A stretch of 41,042 nucleotides of DNA from an uncultured Clostridia bacterium (GTDB taxonomy: Bacteria; Bacillota; Clostridia; TANB77; CAG-508). Both the position numbers and the translations under genes were made by a program. The DNA lies in NCBI GenBank assembly GCA_934167495.1, contig CAKPKP010000014.1, positions 1 through 41,042 on the forward strand, read 5' to 3'. The notes beneath the pieces were generated by a model, which was not told the origin of the DNA, searched no databases, and worked only from the letters and a program-made list of their open reading frames with translations. How positions within the stretch are numbered: the stretch's first letter is position 1; every line of letters begins with the position of its first letter. Positions 1-7,217 of this stretch are shown piece after piece.

Positions 1-72
1 TTGCTTTAAGCCTTTAATCTCACCAGCATAGCTGGCGGTTGTTGTTTCACTTCGTTTCACGAAGCTAAAGGC
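1..72. repeat. Branched inverted-repeat structure at window edge
   Basis: A 7-bp closing stem (GCCTTTA at 10-16 with TAAAGGC at 66-72) encloses two perfect 5-bp hairpins: CCAGC-ATA-GCTGG at 23-35 and CTTCG-TTTCA-CGAAG at 50-64. The GC content of the hairpins stands out from the AT-rich surroundings. No ORF is evident. It lies downstream of the thioredoxin terminator. It may be the end of a mobile element, a structured RNA or a repeat; the function is unknown. Confidence 0.4.
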
Positions 73-78
73 GTAATT

Positions 79-117
79 AAAAAGCAGAATAAATTCTAAA
101 AATTTACTCTGCTTTTT
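79..117 (-). terminator. Intrinsic terminator of trxA
   Basis: AAAAAGCAGA and TCTGCTTTTT arms form a long stem, continued by TAAATT/AATTTA, immediately after the thioredoxin stop codon. Read on the minus strand, the 3' arm ends in a T run. The structure is nearly symmetrical, so it could also stop plus-strand transcripts. Confidence 0.75.
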
Positions 118-122
118 CATTT

Positions 123-443
123 CTATTTATTAAATTTTTGAATCATTTGCTTTAATTCATTCTCATTATATATTCCTACATTTTTACTTAAAACTTCTCC
201 ATTTTTCATGAAAAATATTGTTGGTATACTTTCAACATCAAATTGTCTTGCTAATATCTCTTCTTCATCTACATTTATTTTTCCTATTACTATCTCGTTT
301 TCTAATTGCTTATTTACACTTTCTAATATTGGTGCAAATTTAGAACATGGATTACACCAACTTGCAAAAAAATCTAATATAACTAGTTTATCAGTATTTT
401 CTATGGTATCTTTAAAATTTTGGTTTGTAACTTTTTCAATCAT
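123..443 (-). CDS. trxA: Thioredoxin
   Basis: This 106-residue protein has the full length of a classic thioredoxin. The redox site is W29-C-N-P-C33, and the conserved cis-proline lies in SIPTIFF (P74). Thioredoxins reduce protein disulfides in the cytoplasm and are themselves recycled by thioredoxin reductase. The usual CGPC is CNPC here; the residues between the two cysteines tune redox potential, so this may be a variant with altered potential (inference). There is no signal peptide or membrane segment. The ATG start is supported by AAAGGAG about 7 nt upstream. It is monocistronic, followed by its own terminator and divergent from the glycosyltransferase at 559. No reductase gene is adjacent. 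Confidence 0.93.
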   Translation of the reverse strand: MIEKVTNQNFKDTIENTDKLVILDFFASWCNPCSKFAPILESVNKQLENEIVIGKINVDEEEILARQFDVESIPTIFFMKNGEVLSKNVGIYNENELKQMIQKFNK

Positions 444-512
444 TACAATTCTCCTTTCTATAAAACCTATTATTTTTATTATACTAAATAATAGTATCTT
501 TTATCCATTATA

Positions 513-541
513 TTGTTTATATTTTTTTATTGTGCTATAAT
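513..541 (+). promoter_or_regulatory. Promoter of the GT51 gene
   Basis: TTGTTT (513-518), a 17-bp spacer, and TATAAT (536-541), 17 bp before the ATG at 559. A TAGAGG ribosome site lies between them. Confidence 0.6.
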
Positions 542-558
542 ACTTTTTAGAGGTAAAT

Positions 559-1299
559 ATGAAAAAATTTTTAAAAATACTAAAATACATATTTTTAATT
601 TTATTATTGTTAGTTTTAATACTTTCAGGAATTGTTATATATAAAGGATATTCTGTATACAAAGAAGCTATATCAGAAATTTCAGTACAAGATAAAATTT
701 CTAATATTAGAAGTAACACTAATTTTTTAACTATAGATAATTTGCCAAAAGATTTTTTAAATGCTGTAATTGCTATTGAAGATAATAGATTTTATTCTCA
801 CTCTGCAATAGATTTTCGTTCTATTGGAAGAGCTATATATGTTAATATATCTAATTTCGAATTACTTGAAGGTGGCAGTACAATAACTCAACAACTTTCT
901 AAAAATATATTTTTTACGCCAAAAAAAGAGGCAACAAGAAAAATTGCAGAAATATTTTTAGCATTTGATTTAGAAAAAACTTTAAATAAAGATGAAATAT
1001 TAGAATTGTATGTTAATACAAACTATTATGGTGATGGATACTATGGAATAAAAGAAGCTGCAAATGGATACTTTAAAAAAGAGCCTATAGAAATGAATTT
1101 ATATGAATGTACTTTACTTGCGGGTGTACCAAATGCTCCTAGTGTTTATGCTCCAACAATAAATCCTGACCTTGCTAGTGAAAGACAAATTCAAGTTATA
1201 AATGCTATGGTTAAATATGATTATTTAACTGATAGTCAAAAAGAAGACTTATTAAACCAAATTGAAGAAAAACAAAACGAGCATAATGATAATGAATAA
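559..1299 (+). CDS. Monofunctional peptidoglycan glycosyltransferase (GT51)
   Basis: This is a membrane-anchored transglycosylase that polymerises lipid II into glycan strands outside the membrane. Residues about 8-30 form one hydrophobic helix (signal anchor). The GT51 motifs follow in order: E74-D-N-R-F-Y-S-H (catalytic Glu), GGSTITQQ at 105-112, RKIAE near 127-131, and ELYVNTNYYGDGYYG at about 149-163. There is no transpeptidase domain, and 246 residues is the usual length for monofunctional enzymes of the MtgA/Mgt type. The Gly that normally follows the motif I histidine region is Ala here. The gene is monocistronic, with its own promoter and a strong terminator downstream. It would work with transpeptidases such as the one at 31136. 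Confidence 0.9.
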   Translation: MKKFLKILKYIFLILLLLVLILSGIVIYKGYSVYKEAISEISVQDKISNIRSNTNFLTIDNLPKDFLNAVIAIEDNRFYSHSAIDFRSIGRAIYVNISNFELLEGGSTITQQLSKNIFFTPKKEATRKIAEIFLAFDLEKTLNKDEILELYVNTNYYGDGYYGIKEAANGYFKKEPIEMNLYECTLLAGVPNAPSVYAPTINPDLASERQIQVINAMVKYDYLTDSQKEDLLNQIEEKQNEHNDNE

Positions 1300-1326
1300 T
1301 TTAAATAATAAAATTAAATATTATTA

Positions 1327-1372
1327 ATCGGGCACTTGTCAAAAAATAAAATTTTGCAAGTGTCCGATTTTT
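1327..1372. terminator. Bidirectional terminator after the GT51 gene
   Basis: ATCGGGCACTTG (1327-1338) pairs with CAAGTGTCCGAT (1357-1368), followed by TTTTCT on the plus strand. It ends the GT51 transcript and could also end a minus-strand transcript coming from about 1.5 kb. Confidence 0.8.
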
Positions 1373-1414
1373 CTCCTTTCATTAATATTTATAAATTTTA
1401 TTCTTTATTAATTC

Positions 1415-1459
1415 TTATTCTTCTTTAGTTTTAACTGCGTACATAGTCTTACTTAACAT
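1415..1459 (-). CDS. Possible 14-residue peptide with a strong ribosome site
   Basis: An ATG at 1459 is preceded by AAGGTAGGTGAG at good spacing and opens a 14-codon frame, MLSKTMYAVKTKEE, ending in TAA. The hairpin at 1327-1368 lies downstream in the same direction. The rest of the 1373-1597 gap shows no larger ORF. It could be a leader or small protein, or chance; no homologue is recognised. Confidence 0.2.
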   Translation of the reverse strand: MLSKTMYAVKTKEE

Positions 1460-1597
1460 TTCTCACCTACCTTATTTTTATTTCTTACAATTGGGAATAA
1501 TTTTAGAATTAAAATTTTAGAACTTAAATTTTTAATTGCCATATACGCAATTAATAAATTTAGTATAATACATATATTTAATAATTGCAATATATTT

Positions 1598-1627
1598 TTG
1601 TAATTTTTTTCCATTTTGGAGTATAAT
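1598..1627 (+). promoter_or_regulatory. Promoter of the DUF421 gene
   Basis: TTGTAA (1598-1603), an 18-bp spacer, and TATAAT (1622-1627). The start codon follows about 40 bp later, after an AAGGGGA ribosome site. Confidence 0.55.
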
Positions 1628-1667
1628 TTTTCTTAATATGTAAATACTTTCATAAAAGGGGATTTTT

Positions 1668-2348
1668 ATGGATATTTTAAAAATATTTTTTCTCTCTTTA
1701 GGTTCATTAGTTGTTTTGTTTATTCTTACAAAATTAATGGGAAATAGAGAAATGTCACAATTAAGTATTTTTGATTATATTATAAGTATAACAATTGGTT
1801 CTATTGCTGCTGAAATGTCTACTTCGTTAGAAAATAATTTTATGGAACCTCTGGTAGCTATGATTGTCTATGCAGGTGCAACTATTATTATTTCGTTTAT
1901 AACTTCTCACTCTTTAAAATTACGTGAATTGCTAACTGGAAAAAGCTTAATTTTATTTGATAATGGAAAATTATATAGGGAAAATTTTAAAAAAGCAAAA
2001 CTTGATTTAAATGAATTTTTAATGCAATGCAGAACTAATGGATATTTTAGTTTAATTGATTTACAAACAGCTGTATTAGAAGCAAATGGAAAAATAAGTT
2101 TTTTACCAAATAGTTTAAAAAGACCTGCCACACCTGAAGATTTAAACTTAAATCCAAAACAAGATTATTTAAAAACAAACTTAATTTTGGATGGTGCTGT
2201 TTTAGAAGATAACTTAAAATTTACAGGTCATGATAAGGAATGGCTACAAAAACAAATAAAAAAACAAGGAATATATGATTTTAAACAAATATTCCTTGCA
2301 ACTTATGATAGTAATAACGATTTAAGTATATATGTTAAATTAGTCTAA
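1668..2348 (+). CDS. DUF421 (YetF/YcaP-like) membrane protein
   Basis: The protein has 226 residues. Three hydrophobic helices occupy roughly residues 4-24, 35-55 and 58-80. They carry the family pattern TKLMGNREMSQLSIFDYI and a second conserved stretch around ITIGSIAAEM. A soluble C-terminal domain follows, including NGYFSLIDLQTAVLEANG, which is typical of the YetF/YcaP family. The biochemical role is not established; several Bacillus members are linked to spores or stress. The start is ATG with AAGGGGA upstream. Its last 9 bases overlap the end of the convergent gene at 2340, so no terminator fits between them. Confidence 0.85.
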   Translation: MDILKIFFLSLGSLVVLFILTKLMGNREMSQLSIFDYIISITIGSIAAEMSTSLENNFMEPLVAMIVYAGATIIISFITSHSLKLRELLTGKSLILFDNGKLYRENFKKAKLDLNEFLMQCRTNGYFSLIDLQTAVLEANGKISFLPNSLKRPATPEDLNLNPKQDYLKTNLILDGAVLEDNLKFTGHDKEWLQKQIKKQGIYDFKQIFLATYDSNNDLSIYVKLV

Positions 2349-3311
2349 TTCCATTCCTTCTGCTTCTTTTGTTTTTACTTTATTCATATTTAAGAATGGA
2401 TATGTTTTCTTTAGAGCCTCTTCAGAAGATAGTGGCTCTATTTTTCCTTTACTATTTTTTCCTGTATATATTATTGGGATATTATACCCTAATTTAAATT
2501 CATTATTATCATATTTTCTTTGTATTTCTTCTCTTGATAAATCTTTATATTTACTATAACTTAAGTCTCCAAAAGTACATTTATAATCTAAGGCAACTGT
2601 CCAGTATTGAAATTCCATCATTGGAATATTTTGATTTCCTGTTAAATAGTAATATCTATGTTTAGCATTGTATCCTTTTTCTCTACTAGTCTTCTTTCTA
2701 TTTTCTTTTTCATATATTTTTTCTACACTTTCTTTTGCTTTTTCAATTCCACCGCCTATTGTATCAAACAATTCTCCAAGTGCATGATATGAGTTTCCTC
2801 TTTTAGCCTTTGACTCTACTTCTTCTGAACATGCTTTTAATAATTCAGAAATACTTTTTAAATTATATAATATATTAGAAGAATCTTTCTTTTTAGTACT
2901 AACTAAAACTCTTTTTTCTAAAGCTTCTTGTATTATTAATAATTCTTGCTCAGATGCCCCTAGTATTCTTACACCAAATATATCATCTAAAGCTTTATTA
3001 TTATCGCCATTTTCAATTTTTTTATTTTCGTTTTTCATCGCGTTTTCAAAAGTTTTAATTCTAGCATACCATTTAGCATATTCTGAAATTTTACCTTCTA
3101 ATCTTAGTCTTTCAAATGTATCATCAACTAAATATAAAGCATTTACGAATCCATCTTTTTGAGTTCTAACAAAATCATTATAAAATTCTAGGCTTTGCGT
3201 ATCTGTTATATTAACTTCTGAATCATCGTATGTTCTCCAGAAATATTTTTCTTCTTCTTGAGTAAGCTCACGAGCTTCCTTTTTCTTTGTTTTCCAAGAA
3301 TTTTTATCCAT
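2340..3311 (-). CDS. Divergent RelA/SpoT-like nucleotidyltransferase-fold protein
   Basis: The 323-residue protein is soluble and highly charged. I see a pattern like the RelA/SpoT synthetase core: D110-I-F-G-V-R-I (metal-binding Asp and G-x-R), K212-G-Y-N-A-K-H218 (equivalent to the GYxSxH segment), and E233-F-Q-Y-W-T (equivalent to the catalytic E-x-Q-x-R-T). Downstream is SYSKYKD. RelA/SpoT enzymes move pyrophosphate from ATP to GDP/GTP, to adenosine nucleotides, or, in some toxins, to tRNA ends. Which applies here is unknown. No HD hydrolase, TGS or ACT domain is present. Long charged insertions separate the motifs. It has its own promoter and operator-like dyad and no obvious antitoxin partner. 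This is a motif-based assignment; the fold needs testing. Confidence 0.6.
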   Translation of the reverse strand: MDKNSWKTKKKEARELTQEEEKYFWRTYDDSEVNITDTQSLEFYNDFVRTQKDGFVNALYLVDDTFERLRLEGKISEYAKWYARIKTFENAMKNENKKIENGDNNKALDDIFGVRILGASEQELLIIQEALEKRVLVSTKKKDSSNILYNLKSISELLKACSEEVESKAKRGNSYHALGELFDTIGGGIEKAKESVEKIYEKENRKKTSREKGYNAKHRYYYLTGNQNIPMMEFQYWTVALDYKCTFGDLSYSKYKDLSREEIQRKYDNNEFKLGYNIPIIYTGKNSKGKIEPLSSEEALKKTYPFLNMNKVKTKEAEGMELD

Positions 3312-3322
3312 GGTATATCACC

Positions 3323-3363
3323 TCTCCAATGTATATTATACCATAATTTGGAGATTAAGTCAA
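3323..3363 (-). promoter_or_regulatory. Promoter with dyad operator for the RelA/SpoT-like gene
   Basis: On the minus strand, TTGACT (3358-3363), a 17-bp spacer and TATAAT (3335-3340) form a strong promoter. A perfect inverted repeat, TCTCCAA (3323-3329) and TTGGAGA (3348-3354), brackets the -10 box. One arm is upstream of the transcription start, which suggests a DNA operator rather than an RNA hairpin. Confidence 0.65.
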
Positions 3364-3372
3364 AATTTTGTT

Positions 3373-3834
3373 TCAGTATATAATTCCATTGTTTTCTTTA
3401 TACTCTTTAAAAGCCTTTAAACATTCATTTCTATCTATTTGTTTTAATGATAAAATTTCTGAATTTCTATCTTTTAAATACTCATATATTGCATTATCTC
3501 TAAAGCCTATTTCTTCTGCATCTTCTTTTTGACACCCATAGTAAACTTCTTTTATATTTGCCCATATTATAGCTGATAAGCACATTGGACAAGGTTCACA
3601 TGATGTATATAATATACAATTTGATAAGTCATATGTGCCTAGTATTTTACATGCTTCTCTAATTGTTTCAATTTCAGCATGAGCTGTTGGATCTTTTTTT
3701 ATTAATACTTTATTATTTGATTTTGCAACTATCTTTCCATTTTCATCTATAATAACAGCACCAAAAGGTCCTCCATCTTTATTCTTAAAACCTTCTATAG
3801 ATTTTTCTAAAGCTATTTTCATAAAATCATTCAT
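3373..3834 (-). CDS. guaD: Cytidine/guanine deaminase family protein, probably guanine deaminase
   Basis: The protein has 153 residues with the zinc deaminase signature: H52-A-E54 (ligand and proton shuttle) and P81-C-P-M-C85 (two Cys ligands). Length, the DPTAHAEIETIREAC context, YTSCEPCPMC and the later IGFRDN segment match the Bacillus GuaD group, which converts guanine to xanthine and ammonia. A tRNA adenosine deaminase or other base deaminase is the main alternative. The start is ATG at 3834. The gene lies 18 nt after nfo on the same strand, and both are probably read together. The next gene has its own promoter. Confidence 0.8.
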   Translation of the reverse strand: MNDFMKIALEKSIEGFKNKDGGPFGAVIIDENGKIVAKSNNKVLIKKDPTAHAEIETIREACKILGTYDLSNCILYTSCEPCPMCLSAIIWANIKEVYYGCQKEDAEEIGFRDNAIYEYLKDRNSEILSLKQIDRNECLKAFKEYKENNGIIY

Positions 3835-3852
3835 AACGTTACTCCTACATAA

Positions 3853-4686
3853 TTATTCTTTATATCTTTCTCTTAATAATTGTATTTCTTTTGCGTATCC
3901 ATCTAATTCATTAGGCGTTTCTAAGAAGAATGGTAAATGCTTTAACTTAGGATGATTTATTACTTTAACTAACGCTTCTACGCCTATTTTTCCTTCACCT
4001 ATTTTAGCATGTCTATCTTTATGAGCTCCTAATTCGTTTAAACTATCATTTAAATGAATTGCTTTTAATTTATCTAATCCTATTATTCTATCAAATTCCT
4101 CTATTACACCATCTAGATTATTTACAATATCATATCCCGCATCGTTTATATGACATGTGTCTAAGCATACTCCTATTTTTTCTTTTATTATAACATTGTC
4201 TATTATTCTTTTTAGTTCTTCAAAACTTCTACCTACCTCTGTTCCTTTTCCAGACATAGTTTCTAATAATACTGTTGTTGTTTGCTCTTTTGTTAATATT
4301 TTGTTTAACATTTCAGAAATTTGTTCTATTCCTACATCTACACCTTGTCCAACATGACTTCCTGGATGAAAATTATATAACTTGCAAGGTAATTTTTCTA
4401 ATCTATTTAAATCATCTTTCATTGTTTCAAAAGCAAATTCTCTTGTTCTTTCATCTGCTGAACATGCATTTAAAGTATATGGTGCATGAGCTAATGGTTC
4501 AGCAAAATTATTTTCTTTCATTAGTTTTTCAAGTTTACTGATATCCTCACTATCTAATTCTTTTGCTTTTCCTCCTCTTGGATTTCTAGTAAAAAATTGA
4601 AATGTATTAGCATTTATTTTTAAAGCCTCTAAACCTAATTCATAAAAACCTTTTGATATAGATAAATGACATCCTATATTTAACAT
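3853..4686 (-). CDS. nfo: Endonuclease IV (AP endonuclease)
   Basis: This 277-residue TIM-barrel enzyme cuts DNA 5' of abasic sites in base-excision repair. Metal-ligand motifs are visible in order: AHAPYTLN, YNFHPGSHVG, LLETMSGKG, CLDTCHINDAGYD, HLNDSLNELGAHKDRH and FFLETPNE. These supply the trinuclear zinc site typical of the family. Length is normal. The gene lies between the amidase gene (24 nt upstream) and the deaminase gene on the same strand, suggesting a loose operon. The ATG is preceded by TAGGAGG. Confidence 0.96.
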   Translation of the reverse strand: MLNIGCHLSISKGFYELGLEALKINANTFQFFTRNPRGGKAKELDSEDISKLEKLMKENNFAEPLAHAPYTLNACSADERTREFAFETMKDDLNRLEKLPCKLYNFHPGSHVGQGVDVGIEQISEMLNKILTKEQTTTVLLETMSGKGTEVGRSFEELKRIIDNVIIKEKIGVCLDTCHINDAGYDIVNNLDGVIEEFDRIIGLDKLKAIHLNDSLNELGAHKDRHAKIGEGKIGVEALVKVINHPKLKHLPFFLETPNELDGYAKEIQLLRERYKE

Positions 4687-4710
4687 TTATACCTCCTATT
4701 TATTTAATTT

Positions 4711-5205
4711 TTACCAATCTCTCACACCTTCTATATTTATGTATCTTATTTTTTGATAATCATATGATGAAATACTTCTACCATACGAGTCAAACGTATG
4801 AGTAGCAACCAATATATTTTCCAAATTTATTGGTTCAAATATATTTACAATTACAAGTGTATGAGAGAATTTTTTTCCATCAAATGATAACTGAGCTATA
4901 TCCCCAATTCTAATTTCATTTATATTTGCTACTTTTCCAAATGGTCCAACACTTTTATTATTTATTAAAAAATTGTATAAAAACTCTACTCCCGTCCATG
5001 ATGGAGATTTATTATTTGCATTATTATAAAACCAGCCTATATTACTATAATTCATTACATTACTTCCTACATATATACTTTGCGAAGCGAAATTAGTACA
5101 ATCTCCTCCTAAATTGTCATAATTATAATAACTTGGATTTCTTAAATATGCCCATTTTTCTGCATATTCTACTACTTTATTTCTGTTATAAGTTTTTATT
5201 TTCAT
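4711..5205 (-). CDS. Amidase-domain protein (Amidase_6, NlpC/P60-like)
   Basis: The 164-residue protein starts with YNRNKVVEYAEKWA and contains the family hallmark GGDCTNFASQ with the likely nucleophile C36. The presumed base H115 lies in FSHTLVIV, and a late Asp/Asn-containing strand follows. Amidase_6 proteins are cysteine amidases or peptidases thought to act on cell-wall peptides, often in sporulating Firmicutes. There is no signal peptide or membrane segment, so it acts inside the cell (for example in the spore or mother cell) or is released by lysis. Its ribosome site lies inside a terminator-like hairpin. It is followed by nfo. Confidence 0.8.
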   Translation of the reverse strand: MKIKTYNRNKVVEYAEKWAYLRNPSYYNYDNLGGDCTNFASQSIYVGSNVMNYSNIGWFYNNANNKSPSWTGVEFLYNFLINNKSVGPFGKVANINEIRIGDIAQLSFDGKKFSHTLVIVNIFEPINLENILVATHTFDSYGRSISSYDYQKIRYINIEGVRDW

Positions 5206-5208
5206 AAA

Positions 5209-5240
5209 AAAACACCTCGTAATAACTTATGAGGAGTTTT
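5209..5240 (-). promoter_or_regulatory. Terminator-like hairpin containing the amidase ribosome site
   Basis: On the minus strand AAAACTCCTC (5240-5231) pairs with GAGGTGTTTT (5218-5209), with one T-T mismatch and a 12-nt loop, followed by more T residues. The 3' arm contains GAGGTG, which sits 7 nt before the amidase ATG. The same element can therefore end the transcript of the upstream small gene and block translation of the amidase. Confidence 0.6.
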
Positions 5241-5248
5241 CATTTTTA

Positions 5249-5467
5249 TTATTTAAGTTTATTTAATATATCTTTTAAATTTGTTATTTCTTCATCTGTT
5301 AAAGTTATTCCTTTACCCATTCTATCATGTCCTTCGTTCCAATCTCTAATATCATATTTTGGTTCTCTATCATTCCAGCTAATTAAATTTAATTCCTTTG
5401 CCCAGCCTTTGTCATTTTCTGATATTACTCCTATTTTTTCTTTAATTTCATATTTAATTTCTGCCAT
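5249..5467 (-). CDS. YdbC-family PC4/Sub1-like protein
   Basis: The 72-residue protein carries the bacterial YdbC pattern: an N-terminal strand pair ending in GWAKELNLISWNDREPKYDIRDW, then HDRMGKGITLTDEEI and a short C-terminal helix. Members fold like the PC4 transcription coactivator and bind single-stranded DNA or RNA. The length is that of the family. AAAGGAGAG precedes the ATG. It is the first gene of a minus-strand series leading to the amidase, nfo and guaD, although the hairpin at 5209-5240 probably limits read-through. Confidence 0.85.
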   Translation of the reverse strand: MAEIKYEIKEKIGVISENDKGWAKELNLISWNDREPKYDIRDWNEGHDRMGKGITLTDEEITNLKDILNKLK

Positions 5468-5712
5468 AGAATTCTCTCCTTTATTTATTATAATTTAAGA
5501 ATATCCTATCATATTTAATTACAATAGTCTAGATTTTTTTACAATTTTTTATCTTATTTTTCTTATAATATTTTATAGTTACTTATATTATTTACTTTTT
5601 TATAATTTATATACTAATTCAAAAACAAGTTTATATTATCTTTTGAAAATTTTATCATAATAAAATTTTTCTTTAATATATATATAATTAGTTTTTTTTG
5701 AAAGGATATTTT

Positions 5713-7185
5713 ATGGATGAGCTTAAAATTTTTAAAAATTTTATTTATGATTCAAATCTACGTGATTTAAACATTTTTTCTAAACAATATTTTAACAGCG
5801 TTTTATATACAATTTTTAAGAATAATGAAGATTCAGATGTTTGTTTTACATTTGGTGATTTTAATAAACTTAATGAATTAAATAAAAAATATTCTATGAA
5901 AGTTGGAGATAAGGCTTTACACGATTCACTAGAAATTATACAATCTTGTATTCCCAAAGACACTATTATATCTAGAATTGCAGGAGACGAATTTGTATTT
6001 TTAAATAATAATATACTTAAAAAGCAAATGAAAAATTATATTAATATTATAAATTCAAAACTAAATGAAAACAAAGATTTAACACATGGTCTTACAATAA
6101 CTATGTGCCCTGTGGACTCTAATGCATATTCTGATTTTGAAGATATGTACTTTCATTCTGAATTAGATGTTACAAGAAAAAAGAAAAAGTCTAAATACGA
6201 GGATTTACATTCCAAAGATGAAATATTAAAATATAAAATTCATGAAAATCTTTCTAATTATTTTTCATACTATAGATTATCAAAAGCACCTCTTCCTAGT
6301 GAATATTATACAATGTTACGTGATAGTATAATTGACCTCTTAATTAATAATTTAGAAAAGGAAGATGAAAATATACTTTTTTATACCAAAAGATTAGATT
6401 CAACATTAAGTGATACTAATTATTTTTCAAATCATTATGAATTGCCATTAGATAATGCAGTGGCAATTCATAATGCTGTTATATCTAAAGATTTTTCAAG
6501 TTTAGATTATGAAACTTTACACGATACAATTAATTTTTTAATAAGAGATCCATTAACAGGTCAAATTTCTCAAAAATTTTTTAATGAATTTTTATTATCT
6601 GATTACATTAACGATACTAGCTCTGAAATATCAGTTAGATTATTTGACCTTGCACATTTAAAATTATCTAATGATTTAATTGGTCACAACACAACAGATG
6701 CAAAAATAAATCAATTTTTTAGTGGAATTATAGATGACATTAAGCATGAATCTACTTCATTTAAATCTATTATAACTTCTAACGGTATTAGTTTACTTTT
6801 ATTAGAAGATCCTGATTCTTCAATTCCAGATAAACAAATAGAAAGTTTTATTGAAAATTCTAAAAAAAATCAAAGAATTCTTGATATTGTAACAGCCCAA
6901 AAAACATGTAATAGTTCTAACATTCTTAGCTGTATTAATGAATTACAAGATATTTGTAGTAATAAAAAAGATATAATAAAATTAGAAAAAATTAATTGTA
7001 AAGAAACTATTTTACCATTAAAAATGGCACTTAGTGATAGTATTAATTATTTTTTAGAAAACTCTGAAAATCCAAATGATATAAAAAATAAGCAAGCTCT
7101 AACTATTTTAATTTTTAATGAACTAGCTAATATTGCAAATGAGTACTTTCATGAGAGGAATCCAAATTGTTTTGATTATAGGTAA
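5713..7185 (+). CDS. Tandem GGDEF protein, first domain AGDEF, second degenerate
   Basis: The protein has 490 residues and no membrane segment. Domain 1 (about 18-160) has the diguanylate cyclase pattern with GDFNKLNELN near 48 and the active-site loop A90-GDEF94, an accepted GGDEF variant. Domain 2 (about 275-410) begins DPLTGQISQKFFNEF and keeps the FDLAHLKLSNDLIGHNTTD segment. At its signature position it has TSNGIS, so it is probably inactive. A helical linker joins them. Diguanylate cyclases make cyclic di-GMP; here the second domain may bind nucleotide or dimerise (inference). The ATG at 5713 is preferred over the TTG at 5698 because GAAAGGA lies 6 nt before it. It is monocistronic with its own terminator. 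Confidence 0.75.
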   Translation: MDELKIFKNFIYDSNLRDLNIFSKQYFNSVLYTIFKNNEDSDVCFTFGDFNKLNELNKKYSMKVGDKALHDSLEIIQSCIPKDTIISRIAGDEFVFLNNNILKKQMKNYINIINSKLNENKDLTHGLTITMCPVDSNAYSDFEDMYFHSELDVTRKKKKSKYEDLHSKDEILKYKIHENLSNYFSYYRLSKAPLPSEYYTMLRDSIIDLLINNLEKEDENILFYTKRLDSTLSDTNYFSNHYELPLDNAVAIHNAVISKDFSSLDYETLHDTINFLIRDPLTGQISQKFFNEFLLSDYINDTSSEISVRLFDLAHLKLSNDLIGHNTTDAKINQFFSGIIDDIKHESTSFKSIITSNGISLLLLEDPDSSIPDKQIESFIENSKKNQRILDIVTAQKTCNSSNILSCINELQDICSNKKDIIKLEKINCKETILPLKMALSDSINYFLENSENPNDIKNKQALTILIFNELANIANEYFHERNPNCFDYR

Positions 7186-7186
7186 A

Positions 7187-7210
7187 GGAGAGCTTTTGGC
7201 TCTCCTTCTT
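7187..7210. terminator. Terminator between the GGDEF gene and clpB
   Basis: GGAGAGC (7187-7193) and GCTCTCC (7199-7205) form a tight stem followed by TTCTT. It lies between convergent genes and directly follows the GGDEF stop codon. Confidence 0.75.
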
Positions 7211-7217
7211 ATAATTA

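Noticed and set aside
1..72. tRNA gene suggested by the 7-bp and two 5-bp stems
   Set aside because: Loops are 3 and 5 bases, there is no anticodon arm and no TTCGANNC T-loop, so it cannot be a tRNA.
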